From Fluviicola sp. (GTDB lineage Bacteria > Bacteroidota > Bacteroidia > Flavobacteriales_D > Crocinitomicaceae): a stretch of 60,308 nt of DNA. Each line of letters begins with the position of its first letter. Within the stretch, counting starts at the first letter, position 1. Positions 1 through 7,329 of this stretch are shown here, one piece after another. Location: contig JARWZO010000026.1 in NCBI GenBank assembly GCA_029866325.1, positions 1 through 60,308 of the forward strand, written 5' to 3'. The notes beneath the pieces were generated by a model. That model was not told the origin of the DNA. It was given only the letters and a program-made list of their open reading frames with translations, and did not search any database. A program made the translations under genes and the position numbers.

Positions 1-13
1 TTGCTATCCTGTA

Positions 14-142
14 TTCAAACAGAATGCCATGCCGTGCCAAACGATCAGAAACTGAGTATTATCAAGGGTTGTAGCGCTGTGCCATATTTTTTGGCACTGA
101 ATAAAGTCTTCGAAAACGAAGATGAATCATTCGGAAACGAAT
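14..142 (-). promoter_or_regulatory. Unit A: leftward sigma-54 promoter with two activator sites
   Basis: On the minus strand, 29-14 reads TGGCATTCTGTTTGAA, a fair match to the -24/-12 consensus TGGCACG-N4-TTGCW with the correct spacing; the -12 part is TTGA rather than TTGC. Upstream are CTTCGAAAACGAAG at 108-121 and ATTCGGAAACGAAT at 129-142, both inverted repeats of TTCG-type arms, with starts 21 bp apart (two helical turns). The nearer site starts 79 bp from the promoter edge. The unit fires off the left end of the window. The assignment is by eye; the strength is that the same layout recurs at 342-470 and 4491-4606. Confidence 0.65.
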
Positions 143-230
143 ACTGAAGATTTGGTAAGCCGGTTTAATAAAGTAGTTGCAGACGCGAAAAATCGTGAAT
201 GACAAAAAAGAACGAAATCAGGGAAAATGA

Positions 231-262
231 AAATGGAGATAGACAAGCGTCATATCTCCATT
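231..262 (-). terminator. Hairpin, possible terminator of a unit B transcript
   Basis: AAATGGAGAT at 231-240 and ATCTCCATTT at 253-262 form a perfect 10-bp stem with a 12-base loop. Read leftward it is followed by a modest T-rich stretch (TCATTTTCCC), so termination strength is uncertain. With a start near 330 from the unit B promoter, the transcript would be about 100 nt. Confidence 0.4.
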
Positions 263-341
263 TACTTTCACCACTTAACACCTAACACTATTTGTTTTTA
301 CCACCTAACACTATTCACTTTTAACTGATTAACAATACTGT

Positions 342-470
342 TCCAAAAGGAATGCCAAAGTTGACTAAAGCAGCCAGAACATCAGTTTTATCAAGGGTTC
401 TGGCGTGTGCCAAAAATTTGAGCATTCAATTTAGTCTTTGAAAACGAAGGATTTCTATTCAAAAACGAAG
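342..470 (-). promoter_or_regulatory. Unit B: leftward sigma-54 promoter with two activator sites
   Basis: On the minus strand, 357-342 reads TGGCATTCCTTTTGGA, matching the -24 (TGGCA) and -12 (TTGG) elements of sigma-54 promoters with correct spacing. Palindrome-like sites CTTTGAAAACGAAG (436-449) and ATTCAAAAACGAAG (457-470) lie upstream, again 21 bp start to start, and the nearer one is again 79 bp from the promoter edge, identical to unit A. The unit probably binds the NtrC-type activator encoded at 4620-5984 (inference). No open reading frame follows within the ~310 bases to unit A, so its transcript may be a small RNA or the remnant of a lost gene. Confidence 0.65.
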
Positions 471-555
471 AATAAAACGCTAATAAAACGACGAGCATTT
501 ATGTGCACAACTTATCTGATAGAAAACACCTTGATTCACATCAATAAATCGTTTG

Positions 556-3090
556 CTAGTTTTGAAGTGTAATTTCAATCCCATCCACAAAATCTCCTTG
601 TGTTGATGTTTTTATTTCGAAAGATATTCGGGGATAATTAGAAGATAAGCCCAGACCTTTAAGTTGTTTTTCATCAAATTGAATGGTGTAATTTCCAGGT
701 GCTAATCCCAGATACGAAAAATAGCCGTCTTGCTCGGTTAATCCTTTTCCAACTTGTTTATTGTTGCTATCCATAATATAGACAATTTGTCGATTAGCCG
801 GGGAAATCGTTCCGTTTTTGTTGATCGAAATTTTCATTTCGACCTCCCCCATTGGTTTTACAGGAATAAAAACCTTTTTGATTTGATTTGGATTGGTAAC
901 CACCGACCACGTTGATTTTTCCAGAATCCATGAAATGGATGGGAATCCGTTATTTGCGACGGTTAATAAATAGGGAGTATAAGGTTCAAGTGAAACGAAT
1001 CGATGAATCGTGTCATTTTCTGTAAGGACTTGTTTCCCTTTGTTTATTGCAACGGTTGCGTTTTTAACGAATGGCTCATTATCGTCTTTTACATCATTGT
1101 GGTTAACATCCAAAAAAACGATCACGTCTAATCCTGCTCTTCCAACACTATTGCTGTTACTAACAAAAACCGGATTAGGTTTGCCCGTAAAATGGACACT
1201 TCCGGCTACTGTTTGAGTACTAGCTATATAGTTTTTTTGAACAGTCATGTTCCCACTGGTTCTCATGAAATTGAAATCAATATAAATGGACATACCAACC
1301 TGTAAGCTCTTGGTCGAATACGCGTAGGAGAAATTGGTTTCGGCATAAAGCATTTTATTGAATCGTTTTTGGAGTTGTAGGGTACTGCTTACCGGACTTT
1401 TACGTGAAATATTGTAAGATGTGTTGTGAATGATTGTCCAGTTATTTTTAAAATAAAAAGAAGTATTCCAACTCATAACCGTTTCTTGGCTTGTTATCAG
1501 TGTAAATCCGGTATTTATTCTTTTATAAAAAAACGAAATAGCAGATTCGCTAATAAAAGAATACCGCTCGTAGCTATATGTAAACCGATCAGTATTTCTC
1601 ACGTGTATTTTCAACTTTCTGTTCCAAATCGGAACATTGATGCCTAATTCAGATTCTCCGAGCTGAAGGGTTTGAATGATTGTTTGATTTTTAAGGTATT
1701 GACGATGTTTTCCGGTGATCACCAAATTTCGTTTGGTTCTTTGCATCAGTTCTATATAGTGACTTGAATTATGTAAATAGGTGTAATTAAGCAGTGTGTT
1801 TTTTCCCAAAGCCAGATTTAATGAACCTGAAAAAATGTGTTTGTTTAACATGTTTCCTTCAAAGTATTCATATCCGGCGCTTATTGTGGCCCAACGACTT
1901 AAGCCATAAGACATTTTTGATTTATTGAAAATAAAGTGAGAAGAATCAGCAGTAATTCCTGAATGCGTTTGATACTCTAAGTGTTTGTGTGTCGTAAAAG
2001 AAAAGGGTATGTTAATTGGAATTTCTTCGATGCTTTCTTGTCCCCAGGGCCCATAGTAACGAATCAAAATAATTGAACTGCCAAACACAAGCGGAATTTC
2101 AAAGTTAAAATAGCCGTTCATGTCGGCGGTTGTAAAATTTACCAGTATTCCGTTGACGTAAATCTCTACGTCCCATCCGGGATTCGTTTTTCGCTGAATG
2201 AGATAGCTGCCAAAGGTTTTTTTTATGCTATATGGTGTATTGGTAAGTTTGACTCCATAGAAGTTTGAAATAGTTTGACCGGTAAGACTTACATTGATAT
2301 TTCCCGCTTCCAGTTGTTTTAGTAAGGCAAATTTATCATTTACATACCTCCATTTAAGACTTGTATTCTGGAACTTAACTGCACTATCTCTGGTAACTAA
2401 GGATCTCCAATTCAATTCACCTCCCAAAACCTCCATTCCAAAAGAACTTTTGAATTGTTGGACATTCGCTCCTAAATTAACTTCTTTAGATTGTAAGTTC
2501 CAATCAATTACCGCTCCTCTAATCCAATTCCATTTTCTTGCAATAGTAGTGTCGGCATCAACATCTCCTGTTAACGTAAGCAGATTCGTTCTTAGTTTTT
2601 TGATTCGTAGTTGTTTAATAACAGGTAATTCGATATCAGAACGAAGAAAAAGGGTGAGCTCTCTAAAATTAAAATCCATGGTCATCCCAAACAATCCCTC
2701 ATAGATTTCCTTGGGCAAATAAACATCACTAAAATCAGATATGATCTGTTCCGGCTTTAAAAGTTGAGATTTATCCCGAAAGGTGATTTTACCTGAATTT
2801 AGATTGACTGAATAGGAATTATCGTTGCTGAGAATAAATCCGTTGATGGTATCCAATTGAACGGAATGATTCAGGTAAATCTCCAATTTGCCAAACAAAT
2901 CAATGATTGGTAAATAAATGTTGTCGTTGTAGTAAATCGCTTCCATTTCATACACTCCAAGTTTGTCAACATTTAAATTGATTGTGAATTGCTCATATTC
3001 TACTTCGTCCTGACTGAATACAGTCTTCGGTATATTCATGAAGAATAAACAAAAGATAATGGGTACTATTTTGGGCGAGAAGCAGCACAT
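556..3090 (-). CDS. Usher-like outer-membrane protein (chaperone-usher type)
   Basis: The 844-residue protein starts with a signal peptide (about residues 1-27). An N-terminal domain of about 170 residues follows, with alternating phrases such as IYLPIIDLFGKL and DVYLPKEIYEGLFG that recall the periplasmic N-domain of ushers. A long beta-rich region of about 450 residues is barrel-like. Inside it, around residues 300-370, EIYVNGILVNFTTADMNGYF and LIRYYGPWGQ resemble the plug and motifs of alpha/CS1-type ushers. The C-terminus carries a Cna-B/SdrD-like beta-sandwich (FLDVNHNDVKDDNEPF) and a second such domain. Size and order fit an usher, which would export chaperone-bound subunits. It starts 6 bases after the DUF4402 gene, in one operon with the chaperone. 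The family is inferred from pattern, with no direct match made. Confidence 0.65.
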   Translation of the reverse strand: MCCFSPKIVPIIFCLFFMNIPKTVFSQDEVEYEQFTINLNVDKLGVYEMEAIYYNDNIYLPIIDLFGKLEIYLNHSVQLDTINGFILSNDNSYSVNLNSGKITFRDKSQLLKPEQIISDFSDVYLPKEIYEGLFGMTMDFNFRELTLFLRSDIELPVIKQLRIKKLRTNLLTLTGDVDADTTIARKWNWIRGAVIDWNLQSKEVNLGANVQQFKSSFGMEVLGGELNWRSLVTRDSAVKFQNTSLKWRYVNDKFALLKQLEAGNINVSLTGQTISNFYGVKLTNTPYSIKKTFGSYLIQRKTNPGWDVEIYVNGILVNFTTADMNGYFNFEIPLVFGSSIILIRYYGPWGQESIEEIPINIPFSFTTHKHLEYQTHSGITADSSHFIFNKSKMSYGLSRWATISAGYEYFEGNMLNKHIFSGSLNLALGKNTLLNYTYLHNSSHYIELMQRTKRNLVITGKHRQYLKNQTIIQTLQLGESELGINVPIWNRKLKIHVRNTDRFTYSYERYSFISESAISFFYKRINTGFTLITSQETVMSWNTSFYFKNNWTIIHNTSYNISRKSPVSSTLQLQKRFNKMLYAETNFSYAYSTKSLQVGMSIYIDFNFMRTSGNMTVQKNYIASTQTVAGSVHFTGKPNPVFVSNSNSVGRAGLDVIVFLDVNHNDVKDDNEPFVKNATVAINKGKQVLTENDTIHRFVSLEPYTPYLLTVANNGFPSISWILEKSTWSVVTNPNQIKKVFIPVKPMGEVEMKISINKNGTISPANRQIVYIMDSNNKQVGKGLTEQDGYFSYLGLAPGNYTIQFDEKQLKGLGLSSNYPRISFEIKTSTQGDFVDGIEITLQN

Positions 3091-3096
3091 ATCAAG

Positions 3097-3645
3097 TCAT
3101 TCTAGTAGTATGAAAACATTGAATCTCCCGGAATACTTACCCGGAGATTCAAATGATGCATCTTGAATAGTCAATTTTGCACCAATACTGTATAAGAAAC
3201 CGGATTCAGCATTATTCGGACTTACAAATTGGGTTGGTTCAGTAAAAATCGGTTCGCAACGAATAGTGCCGTTTGATTGATCCTGTAATTCAATGATAGG
3301 ATCAATCATCACATGAATCATTGTATTGGAAGGACATTTAATTTCGAAAACGGCAGCTGAGGCATTTAATTCGGAATGCAATAGGATTACCGATCCGCTT
3401 GAAGACCGTGTACCGTTTTTAGTGATTTCGATGCTTCCTCCAAGCTGGCCGGGATAAAAGGCCCCAAAACTGAGATTGGATAACTGCGTAATGGAGATAC
3501 GGCGTTCTTCCTGATGATCCTGAAATAGTTCTTCGTGACCAGTGGAATGTTCCGCATTCAACTTGTTTTGAGCGAACAAAAAGCAAGGGAATGCAATGAC
3601 TATAACGAGTATAGACTTTTGGTATGTCCAATCGAAATAACGCAT
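3097..3645 (-). CDS. Secreted DUF4402 protein, probable pilin-like subunit
   Basis: The protein has 182 residues with an N-terminal hydrophobic signal segment ending near CFLFAQ (residues 20-26). The mature part matches the DUF4402 pattern: ISITQLSNLSFGAFYPGQ near the start, a glycine/serine-rich GTRSSSGSVILL stretch, and a final PGKYSGRFNVFIL strand. DUF4402 proteins are small immunoglobulin-like secreted proteins often found beside chaperone-usher genes. Lying between the chaperone (11 bases upstream) and the usher-like gene (6 bases downstream), it is the best candidate for a structural or tip subunit. No T9SS signal or lipobox is visible, which fits export by the neighbouring usher-like protein. 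Confidence 0.75.
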   Translation of the reverse strand: MRYFDWTYQKSILVIVIAFPCFLFAQNKLNAEHSTGHEELFQDHQEERRISITQLSNLSFGAFYPGQLGGSIEITKNGTRSSSGSVILLHSELNASAAVFEIKCPSNTMIHVMIDPIIELQDQSNGTIRCEPIFTEPTQFVSPNNAESGFLYSIGAKLTIQDASFESPGKYSGRFNVFILLE

Positions 3646-3656
3646 CTCTATTGCAA

Positions 3657-4466
3657 TTACAAACTGATTGGTTGATCGAAATAATACACTTCCTTCCCAT
3701 CAACTTTTGAATAGTACTTAAGAGCAATTTTTCCTTTTGTAAGATCTACTGTTTCAGGAATTGATAGGGGAACTGAAATATCCCGCGAATGGATTGGAGT
3801 GTAAACCGCAACACCATTTACTTTTCCAAGAATGGTCTTAGCGCCCGTTTCTGATGTGTGTTCAACTTCCAATTGACCGAATGTGGAAACATTACCATAT
3901 CGTTCAATTTTACAATCGACTTGTTTCAGACCATTTACATCCGTTACTTGAATATCCGATGCGTTGGCTTTTACAACCGACTGTCCCATTCGAAGAATAA
4001 CCGGGATCGTGATACCATAAACAGGCACAAGCTTAAATCCGATTCCTGTTGAGTCTGTTTCAGTTCCCATATCGGGAGTTTCATCCACAATTGATCTGAA
4101 GTATAAATGGGAGCGGTATTCTCCCGGAGCTAAATCGGGTGGCGTTTTTAATTGAAGTCTTACCATTTGAGCTTCATTTGGTGCCAACGTAACTGTTTTA
4201 GGGAAGATTCGCAGGTATTTATCGGCAAATAAAATACTGTCTTCGGCAGCATCTATTTTCTCCAGTTTTCCAGTGCTAAGCATTTTGTATTGCAAAAAAC
4301 TGATTGTATACCTGGCAGTATCTTTTCCAGTATTGGCAACGGTTAACTCTTCGATGTTTTTACCGTTTTCAAATACTACACGGAATGGTGTGATCAATAA
4401 ATCACTTTGCGAATGTGCATTAACTCCTATAAAAAGGGTGATAATTAAGAATAGTTTGTTTTTCAT
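3657..4466 (-). CDS. PapD/FimC-like periplasmic chaperone
   Basis: The protein has 269 residues with a cleavable signal peptide (about 1-20, ending AHSQ). Residues 22-140 form the first immunoglobulin-like domain of pilus chaperones: LLITPFRVVFENGKNIEELTV, then YRSHLYFRS in the G1-like strand. A second beta domain follows (VPVYGITIPVILR onward). Such chaperones complete the fold of pilus subunits by donating a strand and deliver them to the usher. It is the first gene of a three-gene operon preceded by a sigma-54 promoter at 4491-4506. At 269 residues it is longer than typical PapD (~215-240), mostly in the C-terminal domain. Confidence 0.75.
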   Translation of the reverse strand: MKNKLFLIITLFIGVNAHSQSDLLITPFRVVFENGKNIEELTVANTGKDTARYTISFLQYKMLSTGKLEKIDAAEDSILFADKYLRIFPKTVTLAPNEAQMVRLQLKTPPDLAPGEYRSHLYFRSIVDETPDMGTETDSTGIGFKLVPVYGITIPVILRMGQSVVKANASDIQVTDVNGLKQVDCKIERYGNVSTFGQLEVEHTSETGAKTILGKVNGVAVYTPIHSRDISVPLSIPETVDLTKGKIALKYYSKVDGKEVYYFDQPISL

Positions 4467-4490
4467 GATAGATCGTTTTTAATCTACCAA

Positions 4491-4606
4491 ACCAATTCTC
4501 ACGCCACTTTTTTCAAACAACTGTAAATCAACTAATTAGATTTTATTTGATTTTCAGACTTGTATTTTATTCTTCGTTTTCGAAGGTGTTTTTTCCAAAA
4601 ACGAAG
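4491..4606 (-). promoter_or_regulatory. Unit C: sigma-54 promoter and activator sites of the chaperone operon
   Basis: On the minus strand, 4506-4491 reads TGGCGTGAGAATTGGT, a good -24/-12 match (TGG and TTGG with ten bases between). It lies 25 bases upstream of the chaperone start. Upstream are CTTCGTTTTCGAAG at 4572-4585 and TTCCAAAAACGAAG (plus strand) at 4593-4606, starts 21 bp apart as in units A and B. The nearer site is 66 bp from the promoter edge, the usual range for enhancer sites of NtrC-type activators. The sites lie just downstream of the stop of the gene for the probable activator. Direct binding is inference. Confidence 0.75.
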
Positions 4607-4619
4607 ACTTTTGAATGAT

Positions 4620-5984
4620 TTACAGTTGGTATTTCTGTAATCTTCTGTGAAGGGCATTCCACTCGATGTTTAATAATCGTGCTGCTTCGGCTTTATTGAA
4701 ATCCGTTTTTTCGAGAGCTCGCATAATGGTGTTCTTTTCTATTTCTTCCAAATCAAATGTTTCGGTCAACGTTTTGGTGTTTGAAAATGACTTGATGATA
4801 TCAAAATGCTTGCTTTGAAGTTCATTTTCGTTGCAAAGGATTACTGCCCGTTCCATTAAATTACGCAACTCTCTCACATTTCCGGGAAAACGGTATTCAT
4901 TAAACAATGCCAAGGCGTCATCACTAATTCCACGAATATCCTTTCCCATTTTGCTGTTGAGGGATTTCAAAAAATGATTGGCGATAATCGGGATGTCATC
5001 TTTTCTGTCTCGAAGCGGTGGAATATGGATTATAAATGTTCCCAGACGGTGAAATAAATCAAGTCGGAAGCTTGTGTTTTCTGTTAATGTTTCAATACTC
5101 TTGTTGGTTGCAGAGACAATTCTCACGTCAAAAGGCGCACTCTTTTGGGTACCGACTTTTGTGTATTTTCGATCCTCCAATACACGTAATAATTTTACTT
5201 GCAGGTTCAATGTCATTTCGCCGATTTCGTCTAGAAAAAGGGTTCCTTTATTGACTGTTTCAAACCAACCTGCTTTATCTGTAGACGCATCGGTAAAACT
5301 GCCTTTCGTATGTCCGAAAAATTCACTTTCAAAGAGTGCATCAGGAATGGCAGACATATTTGAAGCTCCGAATAGTTGATCTTTTCTATTGCTGAAATCG
5401 TGAATGGCTCTAGCTACCAGTTCTTTACCTGTTCCACTTTCACCTATAATAAGCACGGAAGTATCCGGTGTTTGGGCAACCATTTTAATTTGTTCTATGA
5501 CAGCTAAAATTTGTTTTGATTTTCCGATGATAGTTCCGATTTCACTTTTCAATTCCTTCTTTAAAAGAACATTTTGTTGTTTTTGTGTAGTTAAATCTTG
5601 CTTTAGCTGAGAGTATTTCATCACCCTTTCAATTGACATCCAAATATCGGCAGGAGTAAACGGTTTTTTAAAATAATCAGCAGCTCCTTTTCTCAATGCC
5701 TCGATTACCGTGTCCATATCTCCTGAATTACTGATCAAAATCACTTCAATTGCCGGATATTCGACTTTTACTTTTTCTAGTAATTCTAAACCGGTCATTT
5801 CAGGTAAGATGTAATCTGAAATGATAAAATTGATTTTCTCTTTTTTTAGAATTTTAAATCCGTCGGATGGACAATCAGCTGCAAAGACATTAAATTTCTC
5901 ACCCAAAATAGAAGCTGACAAACGTCTATAAAATGGATCGTCATCAATAATTAATAGGTTAAGTTTCGTAGTATCTTCTTCCAT
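4620..5984 (-). CDS. NtrC-family sigma-54-dependent response regulator
   Basis: The protein has 454 residues. It has a receiver domain at 1-125 (acidic DDD at 14-16, phospho-acceptor Asp57 in ISDYILPEM, Lys107 in KKPF). The AAA+ domain at about 150-385 has Walker A GESGTGKE at 181-188 and Walker B GTLFLDEIGE at 247-256, with arginines in FRLDLFHRL. A C-terminal Fis-type helix-turn-helix lies at about 410-454. The sigma-54 contact loop reads GSFTDA (228-233) instead of GAFTGA. The protein should activate sigma-54 promoters from upstream sites, and the paired palindromes of units A-C are likely targets. It starts 3 bases after the stop of the receiver-kinase gene, so the two are co-transcribed. 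Confidence 0.93.
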   Translation of the reverse strand: MEEDTTKLNLLIIDDDPFYRRLSASILGEKFNVFAADCPSDGFKILKKEKINFIISDYILPEMTGLELLEKVKVEYPAIEVILISNSGDMDTVIEALRKGAADYFKKPFTPADIWMSIERVMKYSQLKQDLTTQKQQNVLLKKELKSEIGTIIGKSKQILAVIEQIKMVAQTPDTSVLIIGESGTGKELVARAIHDFSNRKDQLFGASNMSAIPDALFESEFFGHTKGSFTDASTDKAGWFETVNKGTLFLDEIGEMTLNLQVKLLRVLEDRKYTKVGTQKSAPFDVRIVSATNKSIETLTENTSFRLDLFHRLGTFIIHIPPLRDRKDDIPIIANHFLKSLNSKMGKDIRGISDDALALFNEYRFPGNVRELRNLMERAVILCNENELQSKHFDIIKSFSNTKTLTETFDLEEIEKNTIMRALEKTDFNKAEAARLLNIEWNALHRRLQKYQL

Positions 5985-5987
5985 GAT

Positions 5988-7076
5988 TTAAATAGATTTA
6001 TCGATGATAATCGTAAGGGTAGTTCCTTCGTTAACAATGCTATTGACTTTCAATTCTGCATTGTTTTTTTGAATCAGGTCTTTTATAATTTGAAGTCCCA
6101 AACCCGAACCCTTTTCTTTGTTCGTTCCATTGGATTTATGAAACTCGTTCTTTACAAATATTTTTTCTACCACCCCCTTACTCATTCCAATTCCGGAATC
6201 TTCCAGTAGAATTGCTATTTTTTGACCATTCTCTTCACATGAAAAAGCGATTTCTCCACCGGTGGGCGTAAATTTTATTGCATTTGCTAGTAAATTTCGA
6301 AGGATCACTTCCATAGATTTTTCATGGCAAATGAGTTTAACCTTTTCATCTACATTGTTTTGTATTTCCAATTCTTTAGAATCAGACTGCTGTTTTAAAA
6401 ATGCGATTACCGTATCTACGATCGGTTTAAGCTGTTTGGATTGAAGTTGATTGTTATTTTCGTTCATCAACAAGTGTCCCCATTCAATTAATTCATCAAT
6501 TAATCCATTGGTCTTTTGGGTTTCTGTGTCTAAGATGTCTAACAGCTCTTTAAAGTCGGAAGAATTCGAATCAATGTGTCCTCCGTTTAATAGCTGTAAA
6601 AACTGGGTGATTTTATTGAAAGGGGCCTTGATATCATGCGCGATAATAGAATAAATCAGGTCTCTGTTTTTATAGAGTTCTTTTAGTTTTCGTTTGGAAA
6701 GAAACAAATCCAAGTGCGTGTTTACTCTGGCAAGAAGTTCTAGTCTGTTAAACGGTTTGAAAATGTAATCCACACCCCCTGCTTCGAACGCTTCTAAAAT
6801 GTCAGCCGTTTGCGCTTTTGCTGTCAAAAATATCAGCGGTATTTCTTTTAATGTATCGATGCGTTTAATCCTGCGACAAGTTTCAAGACCATCGATTTCA
6901 GGCATCATGATGTCCATCAAGATCAAATCAATGTCATTATTTAAGAGCACATTAATCGCGCTTTCCCCATTTAAGGAAACGGCAATATCAAATTGTTCTG
7001 ATTGAAGAATGCTTCCAACAACTTTGAGGTTCTCAATATTGTCATCAACGATCAATATTTTGGGAGTGTAATCCAT
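5988..7076 (-). CDS. Receiver-histidine kinase fusion protein
   Basis: An N-terminal receiver domain (KILIVDDN at the start, phospho-acceptor Asp in LILMDIMMPEIDG, Lys in KPFNR) is followed directly by a HisKA domain with the H-box IIAHDIKAPFNK and a HATPase_c domain (N-box LLANAIKFTP, G-boxes DSGIGM and GSGLGLQI). There is no membrane segment, so the kinase is cytoplasmic and probably receives phosphate or a signal through its own receiver. It lies immediately upstream of the NtrC-type regulator and is its likely kinase. I chose the Met that begins MDYTPKILIVDDN; an in-frame ATG at 7130 would add 18 residues without family character. Confidence 0.85.
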   Translation of the reverse strand: MDYTPKILIVDDNIENLKVVGSILQSEQFDIAVSLNGESAINVLLNNDIDLILMDIMMPEIDGLETCRRIKRIDTLKEIPLIFLTAKAQTADILEAFEAGGVDYIFKPFNRLELLARVNTHLDLFLSKRKLKELYKNRDLIYSIIAHDIKAPFNKITQFLQLLNGGHIDSNSSDFKELLDILDTETQKTNGLIDELIEWGHLLMNENNNQLQSKQLKPIVDTVIAFLKQQSDSKELEIQNNVDEKVKLICHEKSMEVILRNLLANAIKFTPTGGEIAFSCEENGQKIAILLEDSGIGMSKGVVEKIFVKNEFHKSNGTNKEKGSGLGLQIIKDLIQKNNAELKVNSIVNEGTTLTIIIDKSI

Positions 7077-7329
7077 GAATAGCGATTTGAACTTGTTGAC
7101 TGATAACCACATTCTTGTTTCCGCTGACATGAATAAAGAAGTGTAACAGCAACCTTATTAATATGTAATTCTTTAGAGGTTTAACTTGTAATCATCTTGG
7201 CACGTGTTCATTAATTGATGCCGCAATAGTTATTATTTTCTGATAGATTTGTTTTTTGTATAATCTCACTCATTTGTATGAACAATATAGTGTTTTTTTC
7301 AAAATTAAAAACAGGTTTAATGCATTTAC
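7077..7329. other. Gap between the two kinase genes
   Basis: About 250 bases, AT-rich, with no gene seen. A TGGCACG at 7198-7204 looks like a -24 box but has no -12 partner (see rejected items). The gap could hold the promoter of the receiver-kinase/NtrC pair. Confidence 0.4.

Larger units (their letters stand above)
1..480. repeat. Degenerate direct repeat, two ~140-bp copies
   Basis: The stretch from about 14 to 145 and that from about 341 to 475 align along their length. Shared blocks include GGAATGCC-like sequence at the left, TTTTATCAAGGGTT / ATTATCAAGGGTT in the middle, GTGCCA, and the TTnGAAAACGAAG pair at the right. The copies have diverged by substitutions and small indels but keep promoter and activator-site spacing, which suggests duplication followed by selection on the regulatory geometry. 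Confidence 0.6.
1..555. other. Gene-free region with two leftward regulatory units
   Basis: No convincing coding sequence lies here; the longest sensible reading frames are only a few codons long. The stretch carries two diverged copies of a ~140-base unit (about 1-145 and 335-475) and between them a perfect 10-bp hairpin and a short repeated tract. Both copies contain a leftward sigma-54-type promoter and a pair of upstream palindromes, described separately. The region is downstream of the usher-like gene, so its promoters must serve something to the left or within the gap. Confidence 0.7.

Noticed and set aside
79-97. GTGCCA-N7-TGGCAC inverted repeat, also containing TGGCAC in both orientations.
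   Set aside because: Neither orientation has a -12 element at the right distance, and unit B does not keep the repeat, so the promoter was placed at 14-29 instead.
7198-7213. TGGCACG resembling a sigma-54 -24 box between the kinase genes.
   Set aside because: The -12 part reads CATT instead of TTGC, and it points rightward into the 3' end of a gene on the opposite strand.
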